DNA of 64,000 nucleotides, taken from positions 85,764,001 through 85,828,000 of the forward strand of contig CP136891.1 of the NCBI GenBank assembly GCA_034359265.1, written 5' to 3'. This document shows, piece after piece, positions 1-14,326 of this stretch. The position numbers were made by a program, and so were the translations under genes. Below the pieces are notes generated by a model that saw only the letters and a program-made list of their open reading frames with translations, was not told the origin of the DNA and searched no databases. The DNA comes from Canna indica (Eukaryota; Streptophyta; Magnoliopsida; Zingiberales; Cannaceae). Within the stretch, counting starts at the first letter, position 1. Each line of letters starts with the position of its first letter.

Positions 1-844
1 AGGTATTCCCAATTTAACTTTTAACACGCCCCTTTTGAGTCCAGTATGCAGCACTTGACCAAGTGGAAACAACTGAAGTTACTCAAATCAAAGGCAAATA
101 TAGAAACCTATCAATAATGGATAATAATTTGGCGAGAGGAACAAAATCCTATTGGTTTATGTTGGAAGTGGCCATGCATGCTAGCTTAACGTGAGGTTGT
201 TAAAGGTATTCTTGTAGGTTTTATATGCTGATACAAGGATTTAGAAGGCATATTAAACTGGTATATACAATCAGGTTGCTATTCCTGCATAGTGCTCTTT
301 CAGAAGGGAGTCCGCAAAAAGAGACCCATCCCTTTACACTGTCCGTTCGACCAAATGTTGCTATGCCAAGGGCTATGAGGCTGTAAAGAAGGGGACCTCA
401 ACTAAAATTTCCAAAGCTTATGTGTTTAATTAAGTTAAATCATATAAAGAAAATATTAGAACACTTTTACTTTTGATCTTAATTCGTATGTATCTTTCTA
501 ATCTTTGGGTTGTGAAGCAGTTAATAACCAATAACCAAAGGACATAAGCATTGGCTCTTACCAAAAAGGTGGTATAACTATACCTAGTATCTGCCTACAT
601 TCTAGTCACTAACCCTTGCTTTGTCATTCCCTTCTTCACTGGTTATGCCATACACACCTCCCTTCAGCAATCCTCTCCATGACTGATAGATCCATTCAAA
701 TTACTTGGGGAATAATTCATGTAATAAGCCTGCATAAGGAACAATTCATTAGTTAAATTGAGGATCGTGACGAATTATTTGTTGTTGTCATTTGGAATCA
801 TTTCATGAACAATATCTCATTACTCATCATTCATTGGAATACAG
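1..844 (+). other. Intron of the UBP12-like gene (upstream end not in window)
   Basis: No exon of the protease family is recognisable here in any frame. The stretch ends in a pyrimidine-poor region and an AG acceptor directly before the exon at 845, so it is best read as the 3' part of an intron whose donor lies left of the window. The preceding coding part of the family (MATH domain and the USP Cys box) must lie outside. Confidence 0.6.
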
Positions 845-3800
845 ATAAATGATCGTTATGAGTTCCCTCTTCAGTTGGACCTTGATAGGGATGATGGCAA
901 GTATCTCTCCCCAGATGCAGACAGGAGGGTTCGTAACTTGTATACTCTTCACAGGTAATATTTCTTTTTTTAACAATATAGCTGAGGATCATCATTTATC
1001 CAGTATCTCAGAGTTTTTATTTGCTTTAGTTGTTCATTGGAGGAACCTGTGTGATTTTCTCCCTTTCCCCATTTTTTTCAACTATTTGCATGGTGTTTGG
1101 TAAAGAGGTTGGACTTGTTGGCCATCATGCTATTCTACAATGCACTGGTTATATGAAGCATCAAACTTGTTTCTAGATCTGTTATATTCTTCTTGCAATC
1201 TCGAATAATGTCCTTGTTCTTGTAACCTTGTTCTTAGTCTTGTTTATTATACAGATTTCTAATTGGTTTATTCTACCAGTTAGACTTGGGTTTGTCTAAA
1301 TACTGGAGAATGGACAATGCTGGCAACTAGCATTCTTGTACTGATTTTGTGAGTGATGGAAGGAAATAAAAATGATTTGGCACTTGGCACATTTGTCCTG
1401 TGTATCACCAATGATGAATTTTCAGGCATGGCCCTTGAATGCCATATTCTGGAGCCTATTTGGAAGTAAATCATGCAATGGGCACTACGAGATCATTTGG
1501 GTTGGACTAGTTGGTATTTACTATCTAATTTATTTTTCAAGTGATATTGGGTGAACTCAATATGCAAACTATGTACTGGCTCTGTTATACCAAATTTTGT
1601 ATTGTACTGTCATTTGAATAATTGATTAACATAGTAGCTGGGTTGTGTAGTTTCTCTATGTCTACAAGTATTAACATCCATACATGCATAAATTTATGCA
1701 TTCTCTGTAAGCATAAGCAAATTACGTTTTATGTTTAGATTTTAAGCCAGCTTCAACATTTTTGTTAATCTTTTTTTGATTTGTCAGAATGCTTCTGTCA
1801 GCTATTCTGGTTTATTTTCTGTGATTATTTTGCTTGTAGCAAGACTTCAATTTCAACAGAACTTGATATTATGATGTTATGAGTTATGACAAACTCTCTG
1901 AAAATTTCACACGGTTGATGAATATTGTCAAACACTGGCATTTTATTAATTAATAACTGTTTGAAGTATTTGATTCTTAACTCATCATGATAGTTGATAC
2001 TCTCAGCAAGATTGTGCTTATGCTTTAGTTTTTTATATTGTTCATTAAGATAGCAGAATTTTGTTTATTTAGAAAAGATCAGTCAAATTTTCTGGTTCTT
2101 TTCTTGCAGTGTTCTTGTTCACAGTGGTGGGGTGCATGGGGGGCATTATTATGCTTTCATCCGGCCAACTTTATCAGATCAATGGTAATTGTTCATATCC
2201 TCTCAAATGGGAACTTTTGTTATACATTGTGATTGTTTTAAAAGAATTCTACAATACACAATATATCAAATATACTAATAAATATTTTGGGCTATTGTAT
2301 TAATTTATAATGCATATTCCACTATTTACTATTTCCTCAAACTTGATTGTGCATCTTGCACAGAGTCAGATAATTTCTTCAAAGCCTGAAGTTATTGCAT
2401 TCTATATCAAATATTAATAAAGGTCATCCTACGTAGTGGGCCATAGCTTAACATTATAATTTTGGTCGGCATATTTCCATTTAAAGAACATGATTTTGAA
2501 TGTTTAAATGAAAGGACAGATCATCCATTTTCTACTTTATTTTGGTTGGTATCTATTACCTACCTCGGTTTTCAATTTTCAAGCATTCTTACCCAACTAT
2601 TAGGTGAACTTAATACTGTAGTTTTTCTATAATAACAGTTAGGAGCAATTTTTTTCCAGGTTCAAGTTTGATGATGAACGAGTAACTAAGGAAGATGCTA
2701 AAAGGGCATTAGAGGAGCAATATGGTGGTGAAGAAGAGGTTTTGACTATAATTATGTTCCTATTTGATGCTAATTTCTTTGTTAATTGATCCTTTACATA
2801 CTATTCTAAGTCTTACCACTTTTGTAATGCAGTTACCACAGACAAATCCTGGCTTCAATAATACCCCATTCAAATTTACAAAATATTCAAATGCTTACAT
2901 GCTTGTGTACATTCGTGAGAGCGACAAAGAGAAAATTATGTGTACTGTGGATGAGAAAGACATAGCAGAGCACCTTAGAGTAAGTCAGTTGATTAGATAT
3001 TTGGAAATTATCTTTGAGATATTCACAGCTTAATATCTTCCATGCAGATTAGATTGAAAAAAGAACAAGAAGAGAAGGAGCACAAAAAGAAAGAAAAAGC
3101 TGAGGCTCACCTTTACACCATAATAAAGGTTTAATAAGGGTTCCTGTATAGTGTAATATTTCTGTTCTTTCATTTGTTGCTCATTGAAACAATTGTGATT
3201 CATGCAGGTAGCTCGGAATGAGGATTTAGCAGAACAGATTGGAAGGGAAATATTTTTTGATCTTGTAGACCATGACAAAGTTCGCAGCTTTCGCATCCAA
3301 AAACAACTTCCATTCAGTCATTTTAAGGTAAAGCAGTTACTGTATTTGAACAAATAGCTTAAACTAACAGGATTTGACAAGATGTTCATGTAGGCATAAA
3401 TACTTGTATGCAAATCCTTTCATTCTCAACAAACTTTTAATTTTTTGCCAACTTCTATTCTGATTTTTTCATTTAAATTTATTTTTGGAGTATGAAATTC
3501 TGATCATAGTAATGTGTTCATCAAAAACTCCACATCTATGAAATTTGTGGAGCAAATGAATAAATGATGTTTATGTAAAATATATTTCGAATAAGTGTAT
3601 CTAAAGCTGTAAAAAATCATGGAGTGATTGACGTTTATGTAAATATAATTTTGTTTAAGGATCTAAAGATCAGAGAAGAAGATAACTTGTAGAGCTGAAC
3701 ACTGATTGCACTGAGCATTAATCTTTCACTTAGGTATTTTAAATTATCGAGTCTCGTGAACCTTGTTTCTCCCGAGCAAGGGTAAGGTTTTAGAGAGCAG

Positions 3801-6800
3801 CCAAAAGTTGAAACCAAGATGCTGACTTTTGCATGCCTAGTTATGTCCTGATTTATGATATCCCTTATGTTTTCTTTGCTCGTATTGGGGATCAACTCAT
3901 GTTCCATCTACTTTGAAAGCTAGAATTCTCATTGAAAAGCTCAACATTGGAATAGATGAGCCTCAGGTCTGAAATATGAAAAAACTGACCTTAATCACGC
4001 GTTGTCCTTTAAAATTTGCTTGGTAGCATCACTGGATCATATTACTGGCAGGAAGAAGTGGCCAAAGAATTTGGTGTCCCAGTGCAGTTTCAGCGCTTCT
4101 GGCTGTGGGCTAAACGTCAAAATCATACATACCGTCCCAATCGGCCTTTAACACCACAGGAGGAAGCACAGTCTGTGAGTATTTATTTTTCTCAAATGTT
4201 ATTAAATTGGTTTGCTTATGTAAGTTTCTTTATAGTAGTTGCATAGTAAAATTAAAAAGAGAACTGTTTGTGGCTTCTCAAGATTTTCTTGTATTTAACC
4301 GAATTTTGTAATAATTTTGTGCTGATGTCATGACTGTACTATTATAATATAGCAGCAGGCTTATCTACTTTATTTTAATACTAATAGAAGTCTTTTAGTG
4401 AGATGAAAGGTGCTACCCGCAATTTTTTAACCTACTCCATTTCAGTTTGTAGGCTCCATCATTTGTGATGGAACTGGTGGTGCCTCATGGTTTGTTCTAT
4501 TTTTTTTATTTACTATTTTCACTTCATTTATACGCGTAATGTTTCATGCACTACTTATAAAGCAAAGACGAATGTGCCTTTCCGTATTCAAATTAATATC
4601 ATAACTTTGGTTTATTAGCATCAAACTGTTGATCCTGGTTTTGCTGTCACTTCAAAATTACTTTTTGTTCCATTTGATCAGTGAAAAATTTATTATCTTA
4701 TGCATCTATATGTGTAGGTTGGACAGCTTAGAGAGGTCTCCAATAAGGCGCATAATGCTGAACTGAAATTGTTCTTGGAAGTAGAGTTTGGGCCGGTAAT
4801 GCATTTCATCAATTTGTGCAATCCTTGTATATTGCTTCTCTTTATAGCATTTTGTAATTCCTACTTCATATTCTAACAATAATCATAAGATGGTTCAATT
4901 GCTTATCATATTTCTAATACATTTTTTTTTATCAACTGCGACAATGTAGGATCTTTCCCCTCTTCCTCCACCACAAAAGACGAAAGAGGATATACTACTT
5001 TTTTTCAAGCTATATGACCCTGAGAAAGAAGATTTAAGGTATCCTGTACTCTCACTCTGTTATTGTGTTTGCTTTGCAATGGTATCTGATCTAAATCCGA
5101 ACGAGTATGTATCTATCGTTTTAGAAGCTATTTTTCCTAAACCCTTGATGATCAAGCAAAAAGAATTCACTTTACTTAGAACAATCACTTGCTCATCTAT
5201 TTCCTCTATTGCAATCTAATATTTTATTTCTTTTGCTATTGAGTGTAGATTTGTAGGAAGGCTATTCGTAAAGGCTTTGGGAAAGCCAACTGAAGTAATA
5301 TCAAAGTTGAATGAAATGGCTGGATTTCCTCCAAATGAAGAAATTGAACTTTATGAGGTCTGTTCATCCGGATATTCCAGAGTTTCCATTTGATTATCAT
5401 CTGTGTTAAGCATTATTTCCTGTATATTTATGGGTATGACATAATGAGAAAATGTCAGATCAGGCACATAAAGAACCGTGCTGGGATATTTTAATTACAT
5501 GATAAATTAAGTGGATATTTTGAAATGACTGTAAAATTATAGTCTTGGACCTTATATTAACATTAACCATAAAAAACAATAAATTGGAAAGACAACTAAT
5601 ATTTAGAAAATAAAGGAAAAGAAGAAAAGATTCCCATAAGTTATTATCTTATTATCAGAGCACAGAGTGTTATGTAAAATCTTCATTATGCCATGCAATG
5701 GCGGAGCTAGAAATCAAAATCGGGGGCAGACTTAGAGCGATAGATTAGCAATATATTTTTCAAAAGACAATTCATTAATTTATTTTAAAATAAAAGATAT
5801 TATCCATGCATAATTTGTAAGCATAAAACATATCTTAGATTATTTTTTTTAAAAAAAATATAGTTCTTCTTGACAAGCTTTATGTGTTGATAACATTGCA
5901 TAATAATCTCAATGTCAATTAGTATTGAAAAATCTCTCTCTTAACAAACTTACGCTTGGGGTTGACATGGGCTACACGCCGGACCGGCGTGCAAGATCAT
6001 GATCGTCCGTGGGCGATAGCTGTAGTTGCGTGTGAGTGCGGCCTAGGTGAGAGGATAAAAATGCGTGACAGTGTGAGCGTACGTATAAGACAAATAAGAC
6101 AACGTCGAAAGAGAAGAAAAGAACGAGAGATTAGCAAAAAATGAATTGGATTTAGCAACTTTAGTTATTAATTTTTGAATTATTTTAAAAGATAAAAAAT
6201 AATAATGTAAAGGAATTTTATTTTAAAGAGAAAAGGAGAATACTATTATATATGGGGGGGGCAAATTTGACTTTTCCCTCTATATAAATAATTTCCCCCC
6301 TCCCATCCATGTGGCTCCCGCCATTGATGCCATGCATTTCAAGGCTTCGATGACAAGAAAATCCATGGGTGTCTTAATCTAAGAGAGGAATACCTAATTT
6401 CTTTGATTGGTTGTTTTATTATTATAATTAATTTTAGAGCATGTAATCATTTTATCTAGAGGACGATCCAATTTCACATGCACAATTCCAGCTCACAAGA
6501 CTAGTAACTGAATTTGATACTATGGATTCATTTGTGTTACACTAAGGTCCAGATATTAGTATCAATTGAACTGAAGAAAGTACCTACTCAAATAAGATAT
6601 TGATATCACTGTTTATAGTTTAAGCATACAACTATTATGGCAATCCAAGGTAAGGCTCTACTCTCACTCTGCTTCTGTGTGCAGGAAATAAAGTTTGAAC
6701 CAAGTGTAATGTGTGAACACGTGGACAAGCGGATTTCTTTTCGATCTAGCCAGGTCTGTGTCACAATAATTCTTTCAAATGACATTTGTTTCTGTTGCCA

Positions 6801-9800
6801 TTCCATTCTTATATGGATCTCTGGTGCAGCTTGAAGATGGAGATATTATTTGCTATCAAAGAGCTTCAACGTTAGTAAACAAAGACCAGTATCGGTATCC
6901 TGATGTTCCTTCTTTCTTGGAGTATGTTCGTAACCGCCAGGTCTGTCTTTCTGGTTTTGTTTGAATAGCTCTCATAGCATCCATCTGGATGTGATTCGGT
7001 TGAAGATTTTTTAAAGTCTGGTTTCATCAAATTTGTTGTGCCAGCAATCTTACAATTTCAATTTATTTTAGGAAACATATGCAATTTTCAGGGAGCATTG
7101 TTATCTGTTATGGAGGAATTATGCGTTTTATGATATATTTATGTTACCATATATTGTTGGAAAACCTTCTTTATCGAAAGAAATGGGTCAAATTGGATAA
7201 ATAAATATTTTAATGTAATGGTGGAAATGAAAATAATTCCTACTTTCTTGGTTTGATCATTTGATGAACTTGTGACTGTTGAAAATTAAAGGAAATAAAA
7301 TTATTTTCCGAAGTAAATTATATTTTGGGATGTACCATGAACAAAAATACAACCTGAAATTCTTATTCTAACCAGATACTATATGAATATGATGCCTTTA
7401 ATTTCTGTAAAGATGCAGCTTCACTTCATTGAACTGAATGTCCACAAGCAGTAAGGATCAGCACGCTGATATAGATCATTATGTTATTGAGTTAAACAAC
7501 TTGTTTAACATTGGGTGATTGAAGACAATATCTTTATGTTTATATCATACTTTAGAACCACCTGATTGCAAAGTAAATTAACTACATGAAGACTCACAAA
7601 TGTTGAATCCTATATTTGTAGATAAGTTGGATTATATATCTTAGATTATCTGGGATTTATTTCCTCACAATTCCGATTATCAAACTTTTCATGCACATTC
7701 TTTTTTAGAAGTTTCTGGTATTTCTTAAAAGATTCTTCTTGATGGTTCCGTTTTGTTCTCACACATTGAGCTGTTGCAACACTTACAATTGTTCTGCACT
7801 TTTATTACCTATTAGTTGCATCACCTTCAACTTGAAATGGTTGTACCTAAATGCTGCACGATGTGATGACTCAGGTTGTTCATTTCCGGTCATTGGAGAA
7901 GCCAAAGGAGGATGATTTTTCCTTAGAGTTGTAAGTGTTTTGTAAAACTTAATTGCTTTTGTGAATTTATTTGGATAAATTGTCTTTTTTGCTATCCTGT
8001 TCTTCTGATATGTTATCTTTTTTCCTTTCAAGGTCAAAACTTTTTACTTATGATGATGTTGTTGAAAGAGTTGCTCGTCAACTCGGTGTTGATGATCCGT
8101 CAAAAATTCGTCTTACATCTCATAACTGCTACTCTCAGCAGCCTAAACCCCAACCCATTAAGTACCGAGGAGTGGAGCATCTTTCCGATATGCTGGTTCA
8201 CTATAACCAGGTTTTTCAACTTGTCCTAAAATAATTAACTGAAGAAACCATTTTTTATGGAAAGTTGTCTTGTGGACTATAATCTTTGACAACATTGTTT
8301 GACGCAGACTTCAGATATTTTGTATTATGAAGTATTGGACATTCCTCTGCCTGAATTGCAAGGTTTAAAAACTCTTAAAGTTGCATTCCACCATGCTACT
8401 AAGGATGAGGTTGGATTTAGCCTTGATCTTATTCTCCAGATTTCTTTCTCTTTCTTTTGACATTTTGATGAAACCTAGACTTGCTTACATATCAGGTGGC
8501 AATTCACAGCATCAGGCTTCCAAAGAATAGTACTGTAGCTGATGTAATCAATGATCTAAAGACGAAGGTAATATAATGTCTGTGATGCAATATGTCAGCA
8601 ATGGGAAAAACGTGCATCTGAAAATGATCTTATTCTGTTTCTTTATGCTCAGTCTGTTGGAAACAGTGTTGTATATAGCCTGATGTTTTATTTTTCTTGT
8701 TAAGGTTGAGCTGTCTCGTCCTGATGCTGAACTAAGGTTACTTGAGGTCTTCTATCACAAGATCTATAAGGTACTTTTTTTTGACAGACTTCATAAAAGT
8801 AAAAATATTGAACTTGAGACTAGCAGAGTGAATGGCTTAATAGCTTTGCATGAAGAGGTTCTTGTAACTTGGATCCTCATTTGTCCTGGGTGATACCTGA
8901 AAAGAGCATACCCAGAATTCCTAAAAACAACAAACGAGTCTACACTACATCTAAGTGTTTGAGGCTAAATTAAGATGGTTTCAGGCTTGTCAGTGAAGAA
9001 TATTAGTTCATTAGTGTTGTTGCTTGAAATACATGTGAACATGCCTTGAACTTGCATTCACTTGTCTTTGACAGATTTTGACAAACAAATACCATCTTTT
9101 TAGACTGCACAAGCAATGTTCTTTGCCAAGTCCTGAAAATTTAAACTTAGAAATAATCCCTTTAGGCAGAACCTTTCCAAGGATTCAAGTGCTTGGATTG
9201 TCCATTGTATCATATGATTTTCCTGTGGTATCTTAAATCTTTTTAACTTGTGATCCATGCAGATTTTTCCACCTGGTGAAAAGATTGAAAATATTAATGA
9301 TCAATATTGGACTTTGCGTGCAGAGGAGGTGAGAAGTTGTTTCTTTCTTGATGTTTTATGTTCTACACCTTTCCTTGAAAAAGTTTTGTTATTATAGGCT
9401 ATTGCATTTGATCTGTGCTAGTAGACCTATACTAAAGGTTTGCTTAGGTAATTTTTATATACTTGACTTATTGACTATCTTGATTCCAATGTAGTGTTTG
9501 CTTGCCTTTGCAGATCCCAGAAGAGGAGAAAAATCTTGGCCCTCATGATCGCTTGATTCATGTTTATCACTTTACTAAAGATCCTAATCAAAACCAAACG
9601 GTAAGCGCTTACTGGACAGACATTTTGCTATCTTTTCACAAAATTGAAAACAAAATTTCAGGTGTATAATGTATATCACAACAATGTTGATATGGTGAGT
9701 GATGTGCTTTATTTTCTGCTACTTTTTGGCCTTTATCATAATTGTTTTCCTTGTAATTTACCTCAAAGATTGCTGCCATTGTCCTGAGTAAAAAAATGTT

Positions 9801-11428
9801 GCATCATACTTGTCTTTGCTTGCCCTGTGCTAGGCATAGAAAAGACTTTGACATCATATCCCTTTCATATGGTTTCATGACCAATATTTACGGCATTTCT
9901 TGCTTACGCTTTAGTTGCTGGCTATTTTTGGCTATTTTTGTCATCTGCTTTCTCCATGGAAATTAATGATGTTTTCTGCCGTTTGAGCATTTTATTTTCT
10001 TGAAGACAATTCAATGAAAATACAAAAATAATAATTCTCTTAATTGTGCTTGCTTATCCTTGTTATTTATTTTCCATTTTGTAATTTTTCCTCTATGCTT
10101 TATGGATACAAGTGACCCGCTATTTAGTTAGTTTCATCTTAATTACAACACTATTCCAAGCAACTCCATGACATCATTTTATGTTTCCTTTGCAGCAAGT
10201 TCAAAATTTTGGAGAGCCTTTCTTCTTAGTTATTCGGGAAAATGAGACTTTAGCTGAGGTGAAAATACGCATTCAGAAAAAACTGCAAGTTCCAGATGAT
10301 GAATTCTCAAAGGTACTTCTAACTTTTCCTTCTTGTTTAGTGAGAGCAAGTGGGGCAAGGGCAAACGGAGGAGTGCAACTTTGCAGAAAACACATGATTG
10401 CTTAAGTTTTAGTTCCTACATCTTGTAGGGGGTAAAAATATAATTTTACTCCATGTTTTTTCTACCAGTTGTTATCCCTATTATTTATTATAATTAAACT
10501 ATTAATATTTTAATATTTTATTAATTATAATTTTATAATTTATTAATATATTACAAATCAAATTTAGTTATTTTATTATCAATTATATTAATTATAAGAT
10601 TATATTGTATTATGAAAGTATATGATATTTGCAAGTGGAGGGGAGGGCATATTAGTCATTTGAATTGATGTGTATTTTCTGGGAAGCTCGTAGTTGAACC
10701 AAATAAGACTTGGTGGGAAATTGCAATTCCCTTGCTACTAACCTAACCTAACCTAACACTATGTTTTTTACTTCTCAGAAAGCAAAGTAACTTTATTTTG
10801 ATCCTTTGGATTATTGATATTAGATTTATATATTCCATCAAAATACTGCTTATATACATTACATGTAAATATATATGATGGTCTGGTACTTTGCTAAATA
10901 CTTTTCTACCAGTACTGCTTTGCATTACATGCTCATTTATATTATTCAACGTATTATGAAATTTAATATAATATATTTTGTTCAATTAGTGGAAGCTTGC
11001 TTTTATATCACTTGGACGCCCTGAATACCTCCAGGATTCAGAAGTAGTATCCAACAGATTTCAGGTACATTTACGGAGTCTTTTTTTTTTTCTCCTTTTA
11101 TTTTTAGTAACTCAATTTATTTGTTGCAGAGAAGAGATATTTACGGAGCCTGGGAACAGTACCTTGGATTAGAGCATTCTGACACTGCTCCAAAAAGAGC
11201 TTACACAGCTAATCAGGTACAATAACTATAATTGTTTGCATTTATCTGGTATATGTGGGTTGCTTTTAAATTTCAATAATAATTTCACGCCATCAGTCTT
11301 CTATCTATCTGGTATATGTGGCACAGTTTTTATCTGGATTCGCGCCTTGTATTCTTATTGTCATTAACTCCTATGTTTCCCTGCAGAACCGCCATACTTT
11401 TGAGAAACCTGTGAAAATTTACAATTAA
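845..11428 (+). CDS. UBP12: Ubiquitin carboxyl-terminal hydrolase 12/13-like (UBP12/UBP13), C-terminal 712 codons
   Basis: Deubiquitinating cysteine protease that removes ubiquitin from proteins; in plants UBP12/13 act in the nucleus and cytosol in clock, hormone and chromatin control (family knowledge). I read 23 exons: 845-954, 2110-2184, 2660-2738, 2833-2979, 3048-3128, 3208-3327, 4052-4174, 4718-4795, 4950-5038, 5249-5357, 6685-6753, 6830-6940, 7875-7930, 8033-8210, 8308-8409, 8496-8567, 8705-8770, 9263-9328, 9514-9600, 10196-10312, 10990-11064, 11130-11216, 11387-11428. All junctions are GT-AG and the phases agree. The second exon carries the USP His box (GGVHGGHYYAF). The rest is the ICP0-binding/USP7-like C-terminal region, ending in KPVKIYN. 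The N-terminal MATH domain and catalytic Cys box lie left of the window. The full protein is usually about 1,115 aa, so about two thirds is present. The 1.3-kb intron 5358-6684 carries a hAT element. No break in the reading frame is visible. Confidence 0.95.
5696..6326. mobile_element. Non-autonomous hAT element (Tip100-like ends) with 8-bp target duplication
   Basis: The left end reads CAATGGCGGAGCTAGAA; the right end, reverse-complemented, reads CAATGGCGGGAGCCACA. The element is flanked by the exact 8-bp direct repeat ATGCCATG (5688-5695 and 6327-6334), the target-site length made by hAT transposases. The GGCGGAGC core resembles the terminal repeats of Tip100-type hAT elements. At 631 bp with no transposase-like frame it is non-autonomous. 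It sits in the intron between UBP12-like exons 5249-5357 and 6685-6753, away from both splice sites. Confidence 0.85.
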
Positions 11429-12196
11429 AAGGTGGCCGGATCTCCTCCCATGATATTTCCATGCTTTCACCTCACTATCACATGGATAGGAAAAGAATGA
11501 GTTGTAGATTTTTAAGAATAAATTCAGCATAAGTGAGGTGGGACTGAAGGGGATTCACCACCAAAGTTGTTTGTTGCGGTGTAATGTGTTGTGCGACTGA
11601 TAGCTGGGAGGACCCTGGAGAATGCATGCTTGATCAACATGTTCCTTTTAACAGTTCGGCCACTCCGTATAACTTTTACTTTTTCTGGTGTTTTTTAATC
11701 AAGCCCTGCACTAGGTTTTCTTCACTTTGATCCAGTGTAACTTAGTACATAAGATTTTGGATTAGAGGGGCATATATAGGGTATAGTTGGTGTCTTTGAC
11801 TTTATTTTTTAAAAGTTTATCCCTTGCCTTCTTGCTCTTGAAAAAATCGTGGGTTGTAAAATGGTTTTCTGAGTCTACTAGACCCTGTAAAAGAAAGGTG
11901 CATTGGATAATCTTCTTCATGTATGTTCAATGTAGAATCTTGTTCATGTATGTTCAGGTTCAATCTTGTAATACATTTTTTTTGTGATGAGATTATTGAG
12001 TGAATGAATCATTTTAATTTTATTCCTCCATTAACGTAATTTCTATCTACATGCTTTTGAGAATTGTAATGCCTAAATTGTGTACTAAATACGGCCACAG
12101 GTGCTGGTATTAAGATTTGGTAATATTGCATGCTATGGACAGAACGATCGCCGCGGACAGCTACGTCCCAGGCGGAACATGAGCGGCATATTTATT
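11429..12196. other. 3' UTR and downstream region of the UBP12-like gene
   Basis: Begins at the stop codon of the protease gene. The AT/GT-rich stretch up to about 12000 is probably 3' UTR and polyadenylation region. No other coding frame is supported. Confidence 0.5.
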
Positions 12197-12672
12197 TGGG
12201 CCTTACTAAAGCCGGTATCAAACTAATCACAATTGGGCCTTTTGAGGCCGATAGCAAATTTTGGGCTGTTTTGGGCCAATTTGCCTAAATGGGCCTGTGT
12301 AAATTTTATTTGGGCTATTTTAGGCCTTCTGTGGTCGGTAATAAATTATTAGGGTTGTTTTTGGGCCTACATCTTTGATTGGGCCAAATAGAGCTTATAT
12401 ATTTTCTTTTATTGGGCCGAATGAGGCCTATAGTAATGTTTGCTTGTGCTAAATAGGGCCTATTATATTCTTATTTGTGCTGTAATAGGGCCTATGTAAC
12501 TTCATTTTCGCCACCGTGTTATATTCTGCCTTTTTAAAGTCGGTAGCAAACTACTTGATCTGTTATTGGGCCTGTTAGGCCGATGACGTCTCGGCTGGCA
12601 TTGGGCCTATAATAATTGTATTATGGCTACATTGGGCCCTTTTGTGCCCATTAATTTTTATTTGGGCTGTTA
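12197..12672 (+). repeat. Degenerate TGGGC/GGGCC-rich repeat region between convergent genes
   Basis: About 15 GGGC cores, nearly all preceded by T and followed by C or T, occur in under 500 bp. Almost all are on the + strand; only one clear reverse GCCC-type site is seen. Several are followed by variants of GGCCGATAGCAAA (GCCGGTATCAAAC, GTCGGTAATAAAT, GTCGGTAGCAAAC). This suggests a degenerated tandem or dispersed unit rather than chance. TGGGCC/T is also the plant site II motif bound by TCP factors, but the region lies between two gene 3' ends, so a promoter role is not obvious. Confidence 0.6.
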
Positions 12673-12876
12673 TTGAACCTAAAATTTGTGCACATTCTGC
12701 ATAAATAAAATGTTGATTAGCCGGAGGCTGATAGCAATGGCTATATTGGGTCATAAATAAAATTTCGTTTGGGTAGGTAACTACAATTTTGGACTACTCA
12801 AAGTATTACCACAGGTCAACAGCATTACTGCCTTGCTGGTCAAACGAACTAAACATCGACTGCAAACTCGACAAAT

Positions 12877-14294
12877 CTACAGGCAGCTTACATGCACTCT
12901 GTAGGATATGGAATTGTCAACTGTCTCGGCAACTAACTGATTCATCCTCAAAAGAAGCAAGAGGTAAGATTTTCCTTTCCGCCCTGCAAAAGGAAAAGAC
13001 CATCAGTTAGGTACGATAACTAGGTCTAAGATCCAAGATATCTATATAAAAATTACAAGCCATGAGTGATAAAACAAAAAAGAACATTACATCATCCTCT
13101 GAATCCATGAATTATGTCATTCCCGCCATTGATTTACAAAATAGATGGTAATAGGAAGAATACCAATACACTATCGGATAGAAAAATACTAACCAAGCCC
13201 CATTATTTCAAGCTCATCTTGGTTGAATGAACCATTTTGTTCCTTCCTACGAAGGAAAGAGTTTATCTTGACAACAGCATCTTGCAATTCCTACACGAAG
13301 AGAACAGAATACATAATGTATTGAAGAAATGGATGAAGCACAATTGGAAAGACAACTTCCATTACTAATATTTTTAACTTTGCATTTAGAAAGATATAGG
13401 CAAAAGTATGTTGAACACCATTGATTCAGGTTAAACAGCCAACTAGGTTCAATTTAGATAATGAACTCATCCTCCAGCAAATCTCAAAAGGACAATTTTA
13501 AGCAAAATTTCCCCTTCCCCTTTTGATTTTTATCACTGCATGAATGGCCTTCACAAACATTGTAATATAGGAAAGGCTATTACTAGTACTGAATTTCTAA
13601 AAGTGCTCTCACTGACATATAAGAATTGATTCTCAATGTTTATATGAAAGGTTTATCCCTATAGGTATCCTTTCTCGCTGCAGAAGTAAAACAGAATCAG
13701 AATCAATACCTCCAAAGATACTAGAATTTTCATAAAGGCAGGCAAGCTGTTGTAGTCATCCTTAGATGCCTTTACCATAGCTTTTGTGGCATTCCTGGGT
13801 ACTGAAATTTCATCATTGTACGCAACTGTTTAAATACTTCCGCATAAGATCAAGTAGTAATGATAAAAGTATAACAGAAGACTAAAGTTAGAACTGTAAA
13901 AAAAGGAAAATTCTACTATTTTAACAACAGAAAAATATGATTCAAATGAAATCCAATACCTGAAGTATTTGGATATGCAGTTGCCTCTCCAGATGTTTTG
14001 TCATTATAAGAACTGCAGAAAACTATGGACAATCAAAAGAACAAGGACCGAAAAAATAACAATGAAGTCAAAAATTAGAGAGCTGGATGGGAAACTATTT
14101 TCAAATTAGTCACATTGTTCCTCCTGAAGATTTATCCACGATAGAAAGATAACCGTCACCTGCATCAGCACCTGGTAAAATAGAAACTTTATGCATATGT
14201 TGAGTATGATAATGAAATTGTTCAGGGCCACAAAAATCAAATATTTACAAGGCTGAAATCTATTCAAAAGTGATATTGTAAATACTCATGCTTA

Positions 14295-14326
<32 letters not shown>

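Noticed and set aside
300..420. Purine-rich block resembling a coding piece near the left edge
   Set aside because: No frame matches the expected preceding UBP12 exon; no splice sites that fit.
10738..10760. Telomere-like CCTAA repeats (CTAACCTAACCTAACC)
   Set aside because: Only about 3.5 units of a 5-mer, not the plant CCCTAAA heptamer; chance or replication slippage in an intron.
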